A DNA stretch of 64,000 bases, from NCBI RefSeq assembly GCF_014642655.1, contig NZ_BMIR01000007.1, forward strand, positions 120,688 through 184,687, given 5' to 3'. Shown piece by piece: positions 26,491 through 36,200 of the stretch. The translations under genes were made by a program, and so were the position numbers. Origin of the DNA: Pullulanibacillus camelliae. Lineage in GTDB: Bacteria; Bacillota; Bacilli; Bacillales; Sporolactobacillaceae. The notes under the pieces were generated by a model. The model made no database searches and was not told the DNA's origin. It was given only the letters and a program-made list of their open reading frames with translations. Position 1 is the first letter of the stretch; each line of letters opens with the position of its first letter.

Positions 26491-28229
26491 GCAATTCCCT
26501 CCCCTTTGATCTGTGATGCGACGATTTCTTTATACACGCTGCACTCATTAAGTAACTGCTCATGAGTACCGATACCAACCATATGACCATCCTCCAGCAC
26601 AATGATTTGATCGGCGTGCATGACTGTGCTCACTCTTTGCGCAACAATTAGCATGGTCGCCTCTTTAGTCTCCTCAACAAGTGCAGATCGCAGCGCAGCA
26701 TCCGTTTTATAATCGAGAGCAGAAAAGCTATCATCAAAGAGATAAATGGCTGGCTTTCGTATCAAGGCGCGTGCGATTGATAGGCGTTGTTTCTGCCCAC
26801 CAGAAAGATTACTAGCGTTTTGAGTCAGATAGGTCTCATAGCCTTCTTTCATTCGCGCAATAAATTCAGAAGCTTGAGCAACCTGAGCCACATGTCTAAT
26901 CTCCTCGTCACTTACCTCTCTCTTACCAAATTTAATATTTTCATTAACTGTTCCAGAAAAAAGCGCAACCTTCTGGGGAACATAACCAATCTGACTGCGC
27001 AACTGTTTGAGCGGCCACTGAGTAATCTCGCGTCCCCCTATAGTAATCTGACCTTCTTGATAATCATAGAACCTCTCAATGAGTTTTAAAAGCGTTGATT
27101 TGCCGGAGCCTGTCCCACCGATAATCGCTGTCACCTCTCCAGGGCGTGCAGTAAACGTAATATCCGCTAGTGCAGGTTTTTCAGCACCGGGATAATTAAA
27201 GGTCACTTTCTGAAAGGTTATTCCTTCTTTCCTACTAATAGGCTGTTCGGCTTCTACCGCTCCATCTTCAATAATCGAGGGCTCTGTTGTTAACACTTCT
27301 TGGATACGGGTCGCGGAGGCAGACGCCCGAGGAACCATGACAAACATCATGGAAAGCATAATCAATGAGAACATGATTTGCATAGCGTATTGAATGAATG
27401 CCATCAGATCCCCAACCTGCATGTGCCCATGATCAATCCGAATACTGCCAAACCATACAATCGCAATGGTAGCAAGATTTAAAATGAGCATCATTGAAGG
27501 CATCATCATTGCCATAATCTTATTGACTTTAATTGCAGACGCCGCCAAATCGTGATTGGCCTTCTCGAATCGCTTCTCCTCATGGTCACTGCGGTTAAAC
27601 GCTCGAACGACACGAATGCCTGTCAAGCGCTCGCGAAGCACAAGATTCATGCGATCAAGCCTTTTTTGAATAGCTCTAAACAAAGGCATACCACGCTTAC
27701 CTATACTCCAAATGATGACAAAAAGAATGGGCATCGCAACAATAACGACAAGCGATAGCATTTTATCTTTTGAGAGTGCCATCACAATGCCACCGATACA
27801 CATCATTGGAGCGGTGATCATGACACGAAAAATCATCATATATACCTGCTGGACCTGTAAGATATCATTTGTCGTACGCGTAATGATCGAGGCTGTTCCG
27901 ATCGTATCAAATTCTTGAAGAGAAAAGGATTCTACACGTGAAAACATCTCATTTCGGACATCTCTGCCGAAGCCTATCGCTGTTTTAGCTGATAAAAAGC
28001 TTGTAATGATAGAGAAAACAGCAGCAATCACTGATATGATCAGCATGTAGATGCCAATTTTTATGATGTAAGAGATATCATTATTCACAATACCTTTATC
28101 AACAATATCTGACATTAATGTTGGTAAATACAAATTTGAAAGCGCTTGAAGAAGGGTGAAGATTAATATAGCTAAAATAAACCATTTATAAGGTTTGAAA
28201 AACTTGAAAAGAGCTAACATCACATTCAT
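26487..28229 (-). CDS. ABC exporter half-transporter, degenerate ATP site subunit
   Basis: A 580-residue ABC exporter half with six membrane segments (about 15-300) and an NBD (about 340-570). Walker A GGTGSGKST and signature LSGGQ are normal. Walker B reads YLFDDSFSALD, with Asp in place of the catalytic Glu, and the switch region is IVAQRVST, with Gln replacing His. Its own Walker B site therefore pairs with the deviant ISQGQ signature of the partner to make one degenerate site, while the partner's complete Walker site pairs with this LSGGQ. This is the known layout of heterodimeric exporters. Promoter-proximal gene of the pair, with a palindrome at its promoter. Confidence 0.9.
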   Translation of the reverse strand: MNVMLALFKFFKPYKWFILAILIFTLLQALSNLYLPTLMSDIVDKGIVNNDISYIIKIGIYMLIISVIAAVFSIITSFLSAKTAIGFGRDVRNEMFSRVESFSLQEFDTIGTASIITRTTNDILQVQQVYMMIFRVMITAPMMCIGGIVMALSKDKMLSLVVIVAMPILFVIIWSIGKRGMPLFRAIQKRLDRMNLVLRERLTGIRVVRAFNRSDHEEKRFEKANHDLAASAIKVNKIMAMMMPSMMLILNLATIAIVWFGSIRIDHGHMQVGDLMAFIQYAMQIMFSLIMLSMMFVMVPRASASATRIQEVLTTEPSIIEDGAVEAEQPISRKEGITFQKVTFNYPGAEKPALADITFTARPGEVTAIIGGTGSGKSTLLKLIERFYDYQEGQITIGGREITQWPLKQLRSQIGYVPQKVALFSGTVNENIKFGKREVSDEEIRHVAQVAQASEFIARMKEGYETYLTQNASNLSGGQKQRLSIARALIRKPAIYLFDDSFSALDYKTDAALRSALVEETKEATMLIVAQRVSTVMHADQIIVLEDGHMVGIGTHEQLLNECSVYKEIVASQIKGEGIA

Positions 28230-28256
28230 TCCTATCCTAATGGTTAAATAGTAAGC

Positions 28257-28277
28257 AAAGTATACTAATTATACTTT
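28257..28277. promoter_or_regulatory. Palindromic operator overlapping the ABC operon promoter
   Basis: Perfect inverted repeat AAAGTATA-CTAAT-TATACTTT between the threonine operon terminator and the ABC operon. On the minus strand it contains TATAAT, a good -10 box. The symmetry suggests a dimeric repressor site (MarR- or TetR-like), but no adjacent regulator gene is seen, so this is inference. Confidence 0.45.
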
Positions 28278-28280
28278 ATC

Positions 28281-28316
28281 ATAAAAAAACCACCTGACAA
28301 CTCTAATCAAGTGGTT
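28281..28316 (-). terminator. Terminator of the hom-thrC-thrB operon
   Basis: Minus-strand stem AACCACTTGA / TCAGGTGGTT with one mismatch, followed by TTTTTTT. It lies ten bases downstream of the thrB stop codon. Confidence 0.85.
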
Positions 28317-28325
28317 CAACGCAAA

Positions 28326-29228
28326 CTATTCTATTCTTTCAACCATAACGCCCTCTCTGTCAATTTGCAGTAACTCCATTTCATAGCGGTTAAAGGCGTG
28401 CTGTAAGTCAGATAAGATCGCAGGTCCTGTTCCTTTTTTTACATAGCACATCACCGCAGGTCCCGCTCCACTAAGAGCCACACCGTAAATATGACGTTCA
28501 CTTGCAAACTCGATAAGCGGCAATAGGTGAGGGACTAGGGAATGACGATACGGCTGATGAAATACATCTCTGATCATCATCTCTCCTGCTTTCTCATAAT
28601 CCCCTCTTAATAATGCGGCAACCATAACGTTTGCCAGGCTTGAGCCTTTTATGGCCTTCCGAAAATTCATGTATTCGGGCAAAACCTGTCGTGATGCTTC
28701 AGTCAACAGCTGCTCATCGGGAACCACACAAATGAGATCGACATCAATCGAACCACATGGAAGCACCACCGTTTCTGTGTCATCATGGGTGCCTATCGTT
28801 AATCCACCATAGACAGAGGCAGCAGCGTTATCTGGATGTCCCTCTAGAAGACTGGCCACTCTTACCTTCTCTTCTGAGGTAAGACGGAGTTCGTAAAGAA
28901 TATTAGCCAATTCAATACCTGCAACAATTGCGGCAGCACTACTTCCTAAGCCTCTTGCTAATGGAAGTTCACTTTCAATGGTGACATGACAAGCACGATC
29001 ATCTGCTTCTACATCCCAGTGATTCAGTGTATATACTAAGGTCTTGTAAATTAAATTGGCTTTACCATTTGGAAGCATTTCATGTCCTGGGGTTACGTAA
29101 GAAAAGTTCCAGTCATTCGCCCAATGTATGTCTAAGGTGAGGTACCTATCGATAGCTAGGCCAATGGAATCAAAGCCTGTCCCAAGATTGGCCGTGCTTC
29201 CAGGTACTCGCATCTTCCAGCGCTTCAT
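28326..29228 (-). CDS. thrB: Homoserine kinase
   Basis: GHMP kinase that phosphorylates L-homoserine with ATP for threonine synthesis. The 300 residues fit the family. Motifs: VPGSTANLGTGFDSIGLA at the start (GHMP motif 1), PLARGLGSSAAAIVAGI near 90 (ATP-binding motif 2) and GVALSGAGPAVMCYV near 255 (motif 3). The ATG directly follows the thrC stop codon, with CAGGAG eight bases upstream. Last gene of hom-thrC-thrB, followed by a terminator. Confidence 0.95.
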   Translation of the reverse strand: MKRWKMRVPGSTANLGTGFDSIGLAIDRYLTLDIHWANDWNFSYVTPGHEMLPNGKANLIYKTLVYTLNHWDVEADDRACHVTIESELPLARGLGSSAAAIVAGIELANILYELRLTSEEKVRVASLLEGHPDNAAASVYGGLTIGTHDDTETVVLPCGSIDVDLICVVPDEQLLTEASRQVLPEYMNFRKAIKGSSLANVMVAALLRGDYEKAGEMMIRDVFHQPYRHSLVPHLLPLIEFASERHIYGVALSGAGPAVMCYVKKGTGPAILSDLQHAFNRYEMELLQIDREGVMVERIE

Positions 29229-30296
29229 TTAATAAACTCCTGATTGTTTTCTAAGCTGCTCTATTAAAGCCGCTTCGTTACAATCAATAACGGTCGGTTC
29301 AACGGCTACTGCATCAATTGCTGTTGTTGGATCCTTCAATCCATTTCCGGTCAGGACAGCAACAACCTTGGCCCCTTTTTTAATTTCACCACTTGCCAAT
29401 TGCTTTTTGACACCAGCAATAGATGCGCATGAGGCAGGTTCAGCAAAAACCCCTTCTGTTTGTGCCAATAAACGATAGGCTTCAAGAATCTCTTGATCCG
29501 TGACTTCATCAATTTTGCCTTGAGAGGATTCTGCGGCATCAACTGCTAAGTGCCAGCTTGCCGGATTGCCAATACGGATGGCGGTCGCAATGGTTTCTGG
29601 ATTGGGAATGACTTGATTGCGAACGATGGCAGCCGCTCCTTCCGCTTCAAAACCACGCATTTGCGGCAAGCCTGTCCCCTTCACCTCATGGTACTCTTTG
29701 AACCCTTTCCAATAAGCTGAAATGTTTCCAGCGTTACCCACAGGAATAGCTAATACGTCAGGTGCCTCACCCAGTTGATCACATACCTCAAACGCTGCTG
29801 TTTTTTGGCCTTCCAAACGGTAAGGGTTGACAGAATTCACCAATGTCATCCTCTCCGTCTGACTGATGCTGCGCACCATCTCCAGAGCCTGATCAAAATT
29901 CCCTCTAATCGCATAAATATCTGCGCCGAGAATAGTGGCTTGTGCCAGCTTACCGAGGGCAATTTTTCCTTCTGGAATGACAATCACAGTGCGCAGTCCA
30001 GCCCGAGTCCCATAGGCTGCTGCTGAGGCCGATGTGTTCCCCGTTGATGCGCAAATAATCGTCTCACTGCCCTCTTCCTTAGCTTTGGCAACTGCTATCA
30101 CCATGCCTCTATCTTTAAAGGAACCCGTTGGATTAGCTCCCTCATATTTGACATATAACTCAACTCCCCATCGATCTGAAAGTTTCTCAAGCGGAATCAG
30201 CGGAGTGTTGCCTTCTCGTAAAGATAATCGAGGTGTTTTCTCTGTTACTGGTAAAAATGATTGATAGCTTTCTATAAGTCCCTTCCACATGGCCAT
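29229..30296 (-). CDS. thrC: Threonine synthase
   Basis: PLP enzyme converting O-phosphohomoserine to threonine. The 355 residues fit the short Bacillus-type ThrC. The PLP lysine lies in [11 protein letters not shown] (near residue 58); further motifs are [14 protein letters not shown] and [15 protein letters not shown] (phosphate-binding), and the C-terminal [11 protein letters not shown]. Two start codons six bases apart (30296 and 30290) both follow GAGGGGGAA; the first is shown. It lies two bases after hom and abuts thrB. Confidence 0.95.
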   Translation of the reverse strand: MAMWKGLIESYQSFLPVTEKTPRLSLREGNTPLIPLEKLSDRWGVELYVKYEGANPTGSFKDRGMVIAVAKAKEEGSETIICASTGNTSASAAAYGTRAGLRTVIVIPEGKIALGKLAQATILGADIYAIRGNFDQALEMVRSISQTERMTLVNSVNPYRLEGQKTAAFEVCDQLGEAPDVLAIPVGNAGNISAYWKGFKEYHEVKGTGLPQMRGFEAEGAAAIVRNQVIPNPETIATAIRIGNPASWHLAVDAAESSQGKIDEVTDQEILEAYRLLAQTEGVFAEPASCASIAGVKKQLASGEIKKGAKVVAVLTGNGLKDPTTAIDAVAVEPTVIDCNEAALIEQLRKQSGVY

Positions 30297-30298
30297 GT

Positions 30299-31591
30299 CT
30301 ATTCCCCCTCAATTCGATATCCTGACAGGACATCGTAAACAACATCTAATGATTGTAATTCGGATAATACATCGTTGACAGCTTGACGATTCGTGCGATG
30401 GGTTGTCATCACGATCTCAGCTACACCTTGTTGCTGCTCCAAAGGGTGCTGAATAAGCTTTTCAATACTCATTTGATATTTACCGAGTAAGGCAGTCACC
30501 TTTGAAAAAGCACCGGCTTCATCCTTTAGCTGGAAACGCAAAAAGTACTTTGAATAAATCTCCTTATCACTTTTTAACCGAGTTGGATTATGAGGAAGTA
30601 CAACGCCTTGACCGTTCACGCCCATATGTTTATTTTGAATGACTGAAATCAAGTCGGAGACAACAGCTGTTGCAGTGGGCAATTGTCCAGCCCCAGGGCC
30701 ATAAAACATTGTCTCACCAATGGCCTCTCCATAAATATAGACCGCATTATACTCGTTATTTACAGAGGATAACGGATGATCATTGGGAAGCAATGACGGC
30801 TGCACACTGATCTCTACCCCACAGGCATCATGCTGGGCAATTCCTAAAAGCTTTATGGTATACCCCAACCGCTTAGCATAATCGATATCCTGTGCAGTAA
30901 TTTGTGAAATGCCTTCTGTTGTGACATGATCCAATTCAAACTTCATCGAAAAGCCTAATGTGCTTAGGATGACCATTTTTCGAGCGGCATCGAGCCCTTC
31001 AACATCACCAGTCGGATCAGACTCAGCAAAACCAAGTGCCTGTGCATCCTCTAGAACACTTTGATAGTCAGCGCCCTCCTTAGTCATTCGAGTTAAAATA
31101 TAATTGGTTGTACCATTAACAATGCCCATCATCTTCGTAATTCGATCAGAAGCCAATCCGCCAACTAGACTGCGAATAATGGGGATCCCACCTGCAACAC
31201 TGGCTTCATAATAGAGATCACATTGATTTTCAGCAGCTGTTGTCAGGAGCTCTCCACTATATAAAGCAAGCAAATCTTTATTGGCCGTCACAACATGCTT
31301 CTGATGGCGCAGCGCGGATAGAATATAATCTCGAGCTTCTGAGATGCCTCCCATCACTTCAATCACTACATCGATATCAGGATCGGCAATCACCTCATCA
31401 ACACTTTGTGTAAACACATGCTGATCGACCTCTACAGCACGTTTTTTTTCAATATCATTCACAAGGATTTTTTTGATCTTAATCGTTGCATTTGCTCTTT
31501 GCTTGAGCTCTTCTTCATGTTGATTTAAAATTCGATAAACACCACTGCCTACTGTGCCAAACCCTAACAGACCAACATTGATTTGCTTCAA
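30299..31591 (-). CDS. hom: Homoserine dehydrogenase
   Basis: NAD(P)H-dependent reduction of aspartate semialdehyde to homoserine, the branch point to threonine and methionine. It has 430 residues: an N-terminal Rossmann domain ([12 protein letters not shown], 8-19), a catalytic domain ([35 protein letters not shown]), and a C-terminal ACT domain ([19 protein letters not shown], about 350-368) expected to sense threonine. First gene of the threonine operon, with a strong sigma-A promoter at 31644-31672 and no T-box or riboswitch visible in its short leader. Confidence 0.95.
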   Translation of the reverse strand: MKQINVGLLGFGTVGSGVYRILNQHEEELKQRANATIKIKKILVNDIEKKRAVEVDQHVFTQSVDEVIADPDIDVVIEVMGGISEARDYILSALRHQKHVVTANKDLLALYSGELLTTAAENQCDLYYEASVAGGIPIIRSLVGGLASDRITKMMGIVNGTTNYILTRMTKEGADYQSVLEDAQALGFAESDPTGDVEGLDAARKMVILSTLGFSMKFELDHVTTEGISQITAQDIDYAKRLGYTIKLLGIAQHDACGVEISVQPSLLPNDHPLSSVNNEYNAVYIYGEAIGETMFYGPGAGQLPTATAVVSDLISVIQNKHMGVNGQGVVLPHNPTRLKSDKEIYSKYFLRFQLKDEAGAFSKVTALLGKYQMSIEKLIQHPLEQQQGVAEIVMTTHRTNRQAVNDVLSELQSLDVVYDVLSGYRIEGE

Positions 31592-31643
31592 AAAGATTCC
31601 TCCTAAAAAACCATTTCCGTATTCACATAGATGTATAGAGAAT

Positions 31644-31672
31644 ATTATAGTAAGTTAACTCTTTTCAATCAA
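31644..31672 (-). promoter_or_regulatory. Sigma-A promoter of hom-thrC-thrB
   Basis: On the minus strand TTGATT, a 17-base spacer and TATAAT, about 50 bases upstream of the hom start codon. Confidence 0.7.
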
Positions 31673-31837
31673 GGGCAAATTTTCTATTTTTAACATGATA
31701 GCGCATACATCATGAAATTTTCTTACACTCACATTTTTCTTTAAAATAATTGCCTTTTCCCATAGGAAATATGTTAGTCTTATAAAAAACTAGTATTCTT
31801 TAATTCTTTATCGCTATGAACTTGTGGAGGGAAAGAG

Positions 31838-32980
31838 ATGATTCAAACGGTTTTATTTGATATTGATGGTGTATTACTCAGTGAAGAGCGCTGCTTTGAT
31901 GCCTCAGCGCTATCTGTTTGGGAGCTCCTGCAAAGCCCTAATTATCTCAATATTCGGTCCGAACACTTTACTGTTACTCCTAATGATGCATTCATACGAA
32001 CAAAAAGACAAGAAGTGTTCGCAGGCGAACGTGTGCTTTCATTCATGAAATCAAGGGGGATGAATTCAAATTGGGATATGGTCTATTTGACCTTTTCCTA
32101 TCAGCTTATTTCTTTATTACAATATGTATCTGCTCCAGTAAGAGAAGCCTTTCTCAGCCGTACTGATATCGACCGCCAAGCGCTTAAAGCACTCGCACCA
32201 CATCTCCCTAAAGACGTGCCACTAAACTTTGAGTTGTTTGTCACTGATTTCGAAAAAAGCCCCGGTACAAAACAAGATTTATTACTTTATATCGACACCA
32301 TCTGTGAAGAAAAATTGGGCCGCACGTCTAAACTGTTCTCTAGAAGTGGCACCCTGTGGAAAATCGGTCAAGAAACCTATCAAGAATGGTATCTCGGCGA
32401 TGCTTTTATTGAGACATCCATTGGAAAAAAAGCCTATCAGGCTGGAAAACACGGATTTTTGCAAGAGGAAATTCCACTGGCAGCAACCGAAGAGCTTCAA
32501 CAGCTTTTTAAGAAAATTCGGGACCAGGGAATTGTTATCGGGATTGGCACAGGACGACCAGCAATAGAGAGCCACGAACCATTAAAAGCATTAGGCCTCC
32601 TTGACTATATTGACCCTGATCGCATGGTAACAGCAACAGATGTTATTGAGGCAGAGCGACAGTTTCCTGAGTACCTTCCACTCGGTAAACCTCATCCCTA
32701 TACTTATCTGCACGGGTTCTTTAAAAAGCAAACCGCAACCGAACGCGTCTTAAAAGCGTCTCTCCCACTCGCTAAAGCAGACTCACTGCTAATTATTGGG
32801 GATTCCCTCGCAGATTGTTTGGCTGCTCAAGAAATCGGTGCCCATTTTGCAGCGGTGCTAACGGGATTGACAGGTGAGGCAGCTCGTGAGGAATTTGAAG
32901 CCCATCATGCCGAAGTGATTTTATCCAATGTGTTGGAGGTTGAGCGCTTCATTACTACATTAAATACGATTGCTAACTAA
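31838..32980 (+). CDS. HAD-superfamily hydrolase
   Basis: A 380-residue HAD-like phosphatase. Motif I is VLFDIDGVLL at residues 5-14 (nucleophile Asp, acid/base Asp), motif II is GIGTGRP near 243, and the acidic motif IV is LLIIGDSLADCLAAQEIGA near 330. A long insert (about 40-210) between motifs I and II forms an unusually large helical cap, making the protein nearly twice the size of the usual PGP-type enzyme. Substrate unknown. Start ATG 31838 follows GTGGAGGGAAAGAG. Single gene with its own terminator. Confidence 0.82.
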   Translation: MIQTVLFDIDGVLLSEERCFDASALSVWELLQSPNYLNIRSEHFTVTPNDAFIRTKRQEVFAGERVLSFMKSRGMNSNWDMVYLTFSYQLISLLQYVSAPVREAFLSRTDIDRQALKALAPHLPKDVPLNFELFVTDFEKSPGTKQDLLLYIDTICEEKLGRTSKLFSRSGTLWKIGQETYQEWYLGDAFIETSIGKKAYQAGKHGFLQEEIPLAATEELQQLFKKIRDQGIVIGIGTGRPAIESHEPLKALGLLDYIDPDRMVTATDVIEAERQFPEYLPLGKPHPYTYLHGFFKKQTATERVLKASLPLAKADSLLIIGDSLADCLAAQEIGAHFAAVLTGLTGEAAREEFEAHHAEVILSNVLEVERFITTLNTIAN

Positions 32981-33009
32981 TCGTGGTCCAGAATTTCTCT
33001 GTCAACACA

Positions 33010-33047
33010 CACGAAGTCTGTGCAGATGCTCACAGGCTTCGTGATTT
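33010..33047 (+). terminator. Terminator after the HAD gene
   Basis: Stem CACGAAGTCTGTG / TCACAGGCTTCGTG with a short loop and ATTTG behind it, 30 bases after the stop codon. The T tract is weak, but the stem is long. Confidence 0.6.
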
Positions 33048-33056
33048 GAATGCATT

Positions 33057-33947
33057 TTAAGGTGCGGGACGAACCGTGTTGTTAACGAGCTGTGCTGCAT
33101 CTGTCACGTCATAAGAAATCGCTTGACTCCCCATTTGTTTCCATCCTTCGATAAAAGAGGCTCTCTTAATACGCCTATCTTTTTTTCCTGCTAAAGGATC
33201 ATTAAAGTAAATCCACTGGTTATCATATCCAGTAACAAGCACTGAATGTTCTTTATAAGTGATCTCTATAGGTCCTTCTGGTGTACTCCACTTTTCCCAG
33301 TAGGTATCCGAAAGCTTGGTAAACAGCGTATTATTGATGATCCAGACGGGGGCTCCTTCTGCAAGTTGTTTTAAAACAGTAGAAAAGGACTTCCCAGTTA
33401 AATCGATAACACGCTCACCCATATACCGTTCAGCGAGTTCGGCGATCGGTCCGTGATAAACACCAAGTCCTGGTTTATCAAAGGTATCCATCGCTCCGAC
33501 AAATCCATGATTGGGATTACCAAAATGAACATGTCCATTTGTTTTTTTATAAGGGGTAGGATCCTTTTTGACTTGTTTTGCTAATGTTTCTTTGGAAACT
33601 GAATAGCCGGCATAATTTAAGAGCATGGCTAAGCTCGTGACCTCACAGCCCCTAGGCAGCTCTGGCAGCTGTTTGATAAGTGGTACATTAAGGTGGGCTT
33701 CACTAGGCAGTTTAAAAGGCCTTCGCTCTGCTTTTACCTTAGTTAATCGTTGCTGTCGCACTTGCATCGTGACATCCTCTGACTCTTTCGTCTGAAGCTT
33801 TGCAGGTGTTGCTTTCTTTTTTGTCTGCTGTGACATCACGAGATCAGACGTGCTAAGTGATTGCGAATAGACTTTAAAGACTCTCGTTCCAATAATAGCA
33901 CCGGACAGAATAAGGATAAAAACAATAGGTAAGAATTTTTTTCTCAT
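33057..33947 (-). CDS. Secreted C39-like cysteine peptidase family protein
   Basis: A 296-residue exported protein with an N-terminal membrane anchor or signal segment (KKFLPIVFILILSGAIIG). After a basic linker, the C-terminal papain-like domain (peptidase C39-like, C39_2 group) starts near HLNVPLIKQLPELPRGCEVTSLA. The apparent catalytic Cys is Cys101; the His lies in EHSVLVTGYD and the Asp/Asn in YFNDPLAG. ATG 33947 has GGAGAGG six bases upstream. Family members are found in many Bacilli as extracytoplasmic proteins of unknown role. Bacteriocin processing is unlikely because there is no ABC transporter domain or leader-peptide gene nearby. Confidence 0.82.
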   Translation of the reverse strand: MRKKFLPIVFILILSGAIIGTRVFKVYSQSLSTSDLVMSQQTKKKATPAKLQTKESEDVTMQVRQQRLTKVKAERRPFKLPSEAHLNVPLIKQLPELPRGCEVTSLAMLLNYAGYSVSKETLAKQVKKDPTPYKKTNGHVHFGNPNHGFVGAMDTFDKPGLGVYHGPIAELAERYMGERVIDLTGKSFSTVLKQLAEGAPVWIINNTLFTKLSDTYWEKWSTPEGPIEITYKEHSVLVTGYDNQWIYFNDPLAGKKDRRIKRASFIEGWKQMGSQAISYDVTDAAQLVNNTVRPAP

Positions 33948-34141
33948 AGGCATCCTCTCCACGTGTGAAGATTGTCTACATAGAGTTCATTAAGAATGTT
34001 TCTCTTATTTTTATGTCTATGTTCACAATCAGTGAATGACCATTAAAAATACCATACTTGCTGTAAAAATGATTGGCATCCCCCTAATAGACACATAACT
34101 CTATTTTATCCACTCTTTTCCTAAGTTATAAAAAGGAAATG

Positions 34142-34180
34142 AAAAGGCATGAACCCGGTATATAATACCAGGCACATGCC
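34142..34180 (-). terminator. Long hairpin terminator in a gene-poor stretch
   Basis: Nested inverted repeat: GGCATG / CATGCC outside, CCGGTAT / ATACCAGG inside, followed on the minus strand by TTTTCATTT. It would end transcripts coming from the decayed VOC fragment region. The rest of 33960-34613 holds a repeat (copy C), that fragment, and nothing else I can support. Confidence 0.6.
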
Positions 34181-34242
34181 CAATAGTTACTTTACTTTTA
34201 CTTAACTTGCTTGTTTTAAGTCACCACTCCGATTAAATAAAC

Positions 34243-34365
34243 GAAAAATACGTGAGACTCGACCGTGAACAGCGGGCCAGATGAAGCCCTCGCAGAGCTC
34301 AAAATACGCGCTCAAGATGGCGCACGATTCGCTTCACCAACAGAAAGCGAGCGTCTTTGCGCACC
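34243..34365 (+). repeat. Dispersed palindromic repeat, copy C (divergent)
   Basis: Carries GTGAGACTC, GTGAACAGCGGG, GAAGCCCTCGCAGAGCTC, CGCTCAAGATGGCGCACG and CAGAAAGCGAGCG in the same order as the copies near 3.1 and 10.7 kb. It shares the AGCTCAAAA-TACG segment with copy B. Intergenic and strongly diverged. Confidence 0.5.
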
Positions 34366-34439
34366 CATAGCTAACTAAGCCCTCAATTTTTTAAAAGAGA
34401 AACTGAAAATGCTGTTTCTACGCTTTTGTCAAAAAGCCA

Positions 34440-34560
34440 TTATGATATTGATTCAGCTGAATGAACTTGTTTTTTTCTTTTACAAACAATTTGGATTGGA
34501 TTTCCGTCAAGGTCTTGTACCCAACCCGCCCTTAAGTCATTTAAAAAATCATGAGAGTAG
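34440..34560 (-). pseudogene. C-terminal remnant of a VOC/glyoxalase-family gene
   Basis: On the minus strand a short stretch reads FLNDLRAGWVQDLDGNPIQIV, the typical C-terminus of vicinal-oxygen-chelate (glyoxalase/bleomycin resistance) proteins, where the D-x-DGNP motif carries a metal ligand Glu/Gln nearby. No start codon or N-terminal half is present upstream, where serA ends. It is a decayed fragment; coordinates are approximate. Confidence 0.6.
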
Positions 34561-34613
34561 ATAACATAGTAGCACCATTACAATTAAATGTGCATACACC
34601 CAGTCTGAAATTT

Positions 34614-36200
34614 TTATAGATTTATGAGTTTTACCGCTTGAATATGCTCAAGATGTTGTAAGGCGTCGATGGGGGTTTCATTGACATTTTTATCGATAGT
34701 CAACACCATGATTGCGTGACCACCGACACTCTTCCTTCCCACCTGCATGGAGCCGATATTGATGTGGTGTTCCCCAAGGACCGTACCCACTTGTCCGATT
34801 AATCCGGGAAGATCGTGATGCTCAATGTACAACAAATGGACGTCCGTTGGCAGATCAACATTATAATCATCAATTTTGACTATACGTGGTCCATACCCAT
34901 TTAACAATGTCCCTGAAATCGAGCGTTCATCGGTTTCAGAAGTTAGCCTCACCTTAATCAATCCTGTGAATCCGTGCGACTGTTGTGTACGCTTTACATT
35001 ATAGGTAACGCCGCTTTCCTTAATGTAATATTTCACATTAACAGGATTAATATGATCGCCAAGGTATTTTGCAAGCACACTCTGTAGGATGGATCGCGTG
35101 AGTGGTGCTGTTTCAATATCTGTCAGCTCACCTGAATAAGTAATTTCAATATCCTGAGGCGCCCCTTTAACTAACTGAACGGCAGTAACCCCTAGCTGAC
35201 GACTCAATTGATAATAAGGCTCTAGCGCCCTTCTCACCTGATCAGAAATAGGGGGCAGATTCACGGCATGCTGAGCAGGCTCTCCGTTAAAAATTTGCAG
35301 GATTTCTTCACTGACAGCCCGAGCGACTTTTTCCTGTGCTTCAACAGTAGATGCGCCTAAGTGCGGTGTGGCAATCACTTGAGGGAGCGTCAACAATGGG
35401 TGATTTTCAGGTGGTTCATTTTCAAAAACATCGATGGCAGCTCCGGCCACCTTTCCCTCTTTAATCGCTTGATAGAGAGCCAGCTCATCAATGATGCCGC
35501 CACGGGCACAATTAATCAATCGGACATCTGCCTTCATTTTATTGAAGGCTTCCGCACCTATAAGATGATGGGTTTCTTTTGTTAAAGGTGTGTGGACCGT
35601 GATGAAATCCGCTTGGGTATAAATCTCATCCAATGTGGCTTTCGTCACGCCTGCTCTTCGTGCTTTTTCATCGGTTAAAAACGGATCATAGGCAAGTATA
35701 TTCATTTGATAGGCTTTGGCTCTTTTGGCCACTTCCATGCCAATACGTCCGAAGCCGACGACCCCGAAGGTTTTCTTAAACAACTCCACTCCTTTAAACT
35801 TCTTGCGCTCCCAACGGCCCTCTTTTAGAGACTTGCAGGCATCCGGAATCTGTCTGGATAGAGCTGTCATCATTGCCATGGTGTGTTCAGCAGCAGATAT
35901 TGTGTTGCCATCGGGAGCATTGATGACCAATATCCCTGCTTTGGTTGCTGCATCTAAGTCAATATTATCAACACCAACCCCCGCACGGCCAATCACCCGA
36001 AGATGGTCAGCAGCCTCAATAATAGCCGCATCGACTTGTGTCTGACTTCGAACGATCAATCCGTCATAGTTCCCTATAATTTTTACCAATTCTTCCTTTG
36101 TAAGCTCGGTTTGTACATTGAGCTCTACTGTTTCACTAGCCTTTAATGCTGCTAAGCCTGTATCACTGATGGGATCACTTATGAGAATTTTATAAGTCAT
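34614..36200 (-). CDS. serA: D-3-phosphoglycerate dehydrogenase
   Basis: Oxidises 3-phosphoglycerate to 3-phosphohydroxypyruvate, the first step of serine synthesis. The 528 residues are the long bacterial form: substrate-binding domain with GRAGVGVDNID (near 75), Rossmann domain GVVGFGRIGMEVAKRA (about 146-161), NCARGGIIDE and the catalytic His in ATPHLGAST, then an intervening domain and a C-terminal ACT domain (DLPGLIGQVGTVLGEHHINI) for serine feedback. It overlaps the upstream aminotransferase by 11 bases, so the two are translated together and should catalyse consecutive steps. Confidence 0.96.
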   Translation of the reverse strand: MTYKILISDPISDTGLAALKASETVELNVQTELTKEELVKIIGNYDGLIVRSQTQVDAAIIEAADHLRVIGRAGVGVDNIDLDAATKAGILVINAPDGNTISAAEHTMAMMTALSRQIPDACKSLKEGRWERKKFKGVELFKKTFGVVGFGRIGMEVAKRAKAYQMNILAYDPFLTDEKARRAGVTKATLDEIYTQADFITVHTPLTKETHHLIGAEAFNKMKADVRLINCARGGIIDELALYQAIKEGKVAGAAIDVFENEPPENHPLLTLPQVIATPHLGASTVEAQEKVARAVSEEILQIFNGEPAQHAVNLPPISDQVRRALEPYYQLSRQLGVTAVQLVKGAPQDIEITYSGELTDIETAPLTRSILQSVLAKYLGDHINPVNVKYYIKESGVTYNVKRTQQSHGFTGLIKVRLTSETDERSISGTLLNGYGPRIVKIDDYNVDLPTDVHLLYIEHHDLPGLIGQVGTVLGEHHINIGSMQVGRKSVGGHAIMVLTIDKNVNETPIDALQHLEHIQAVKLINL

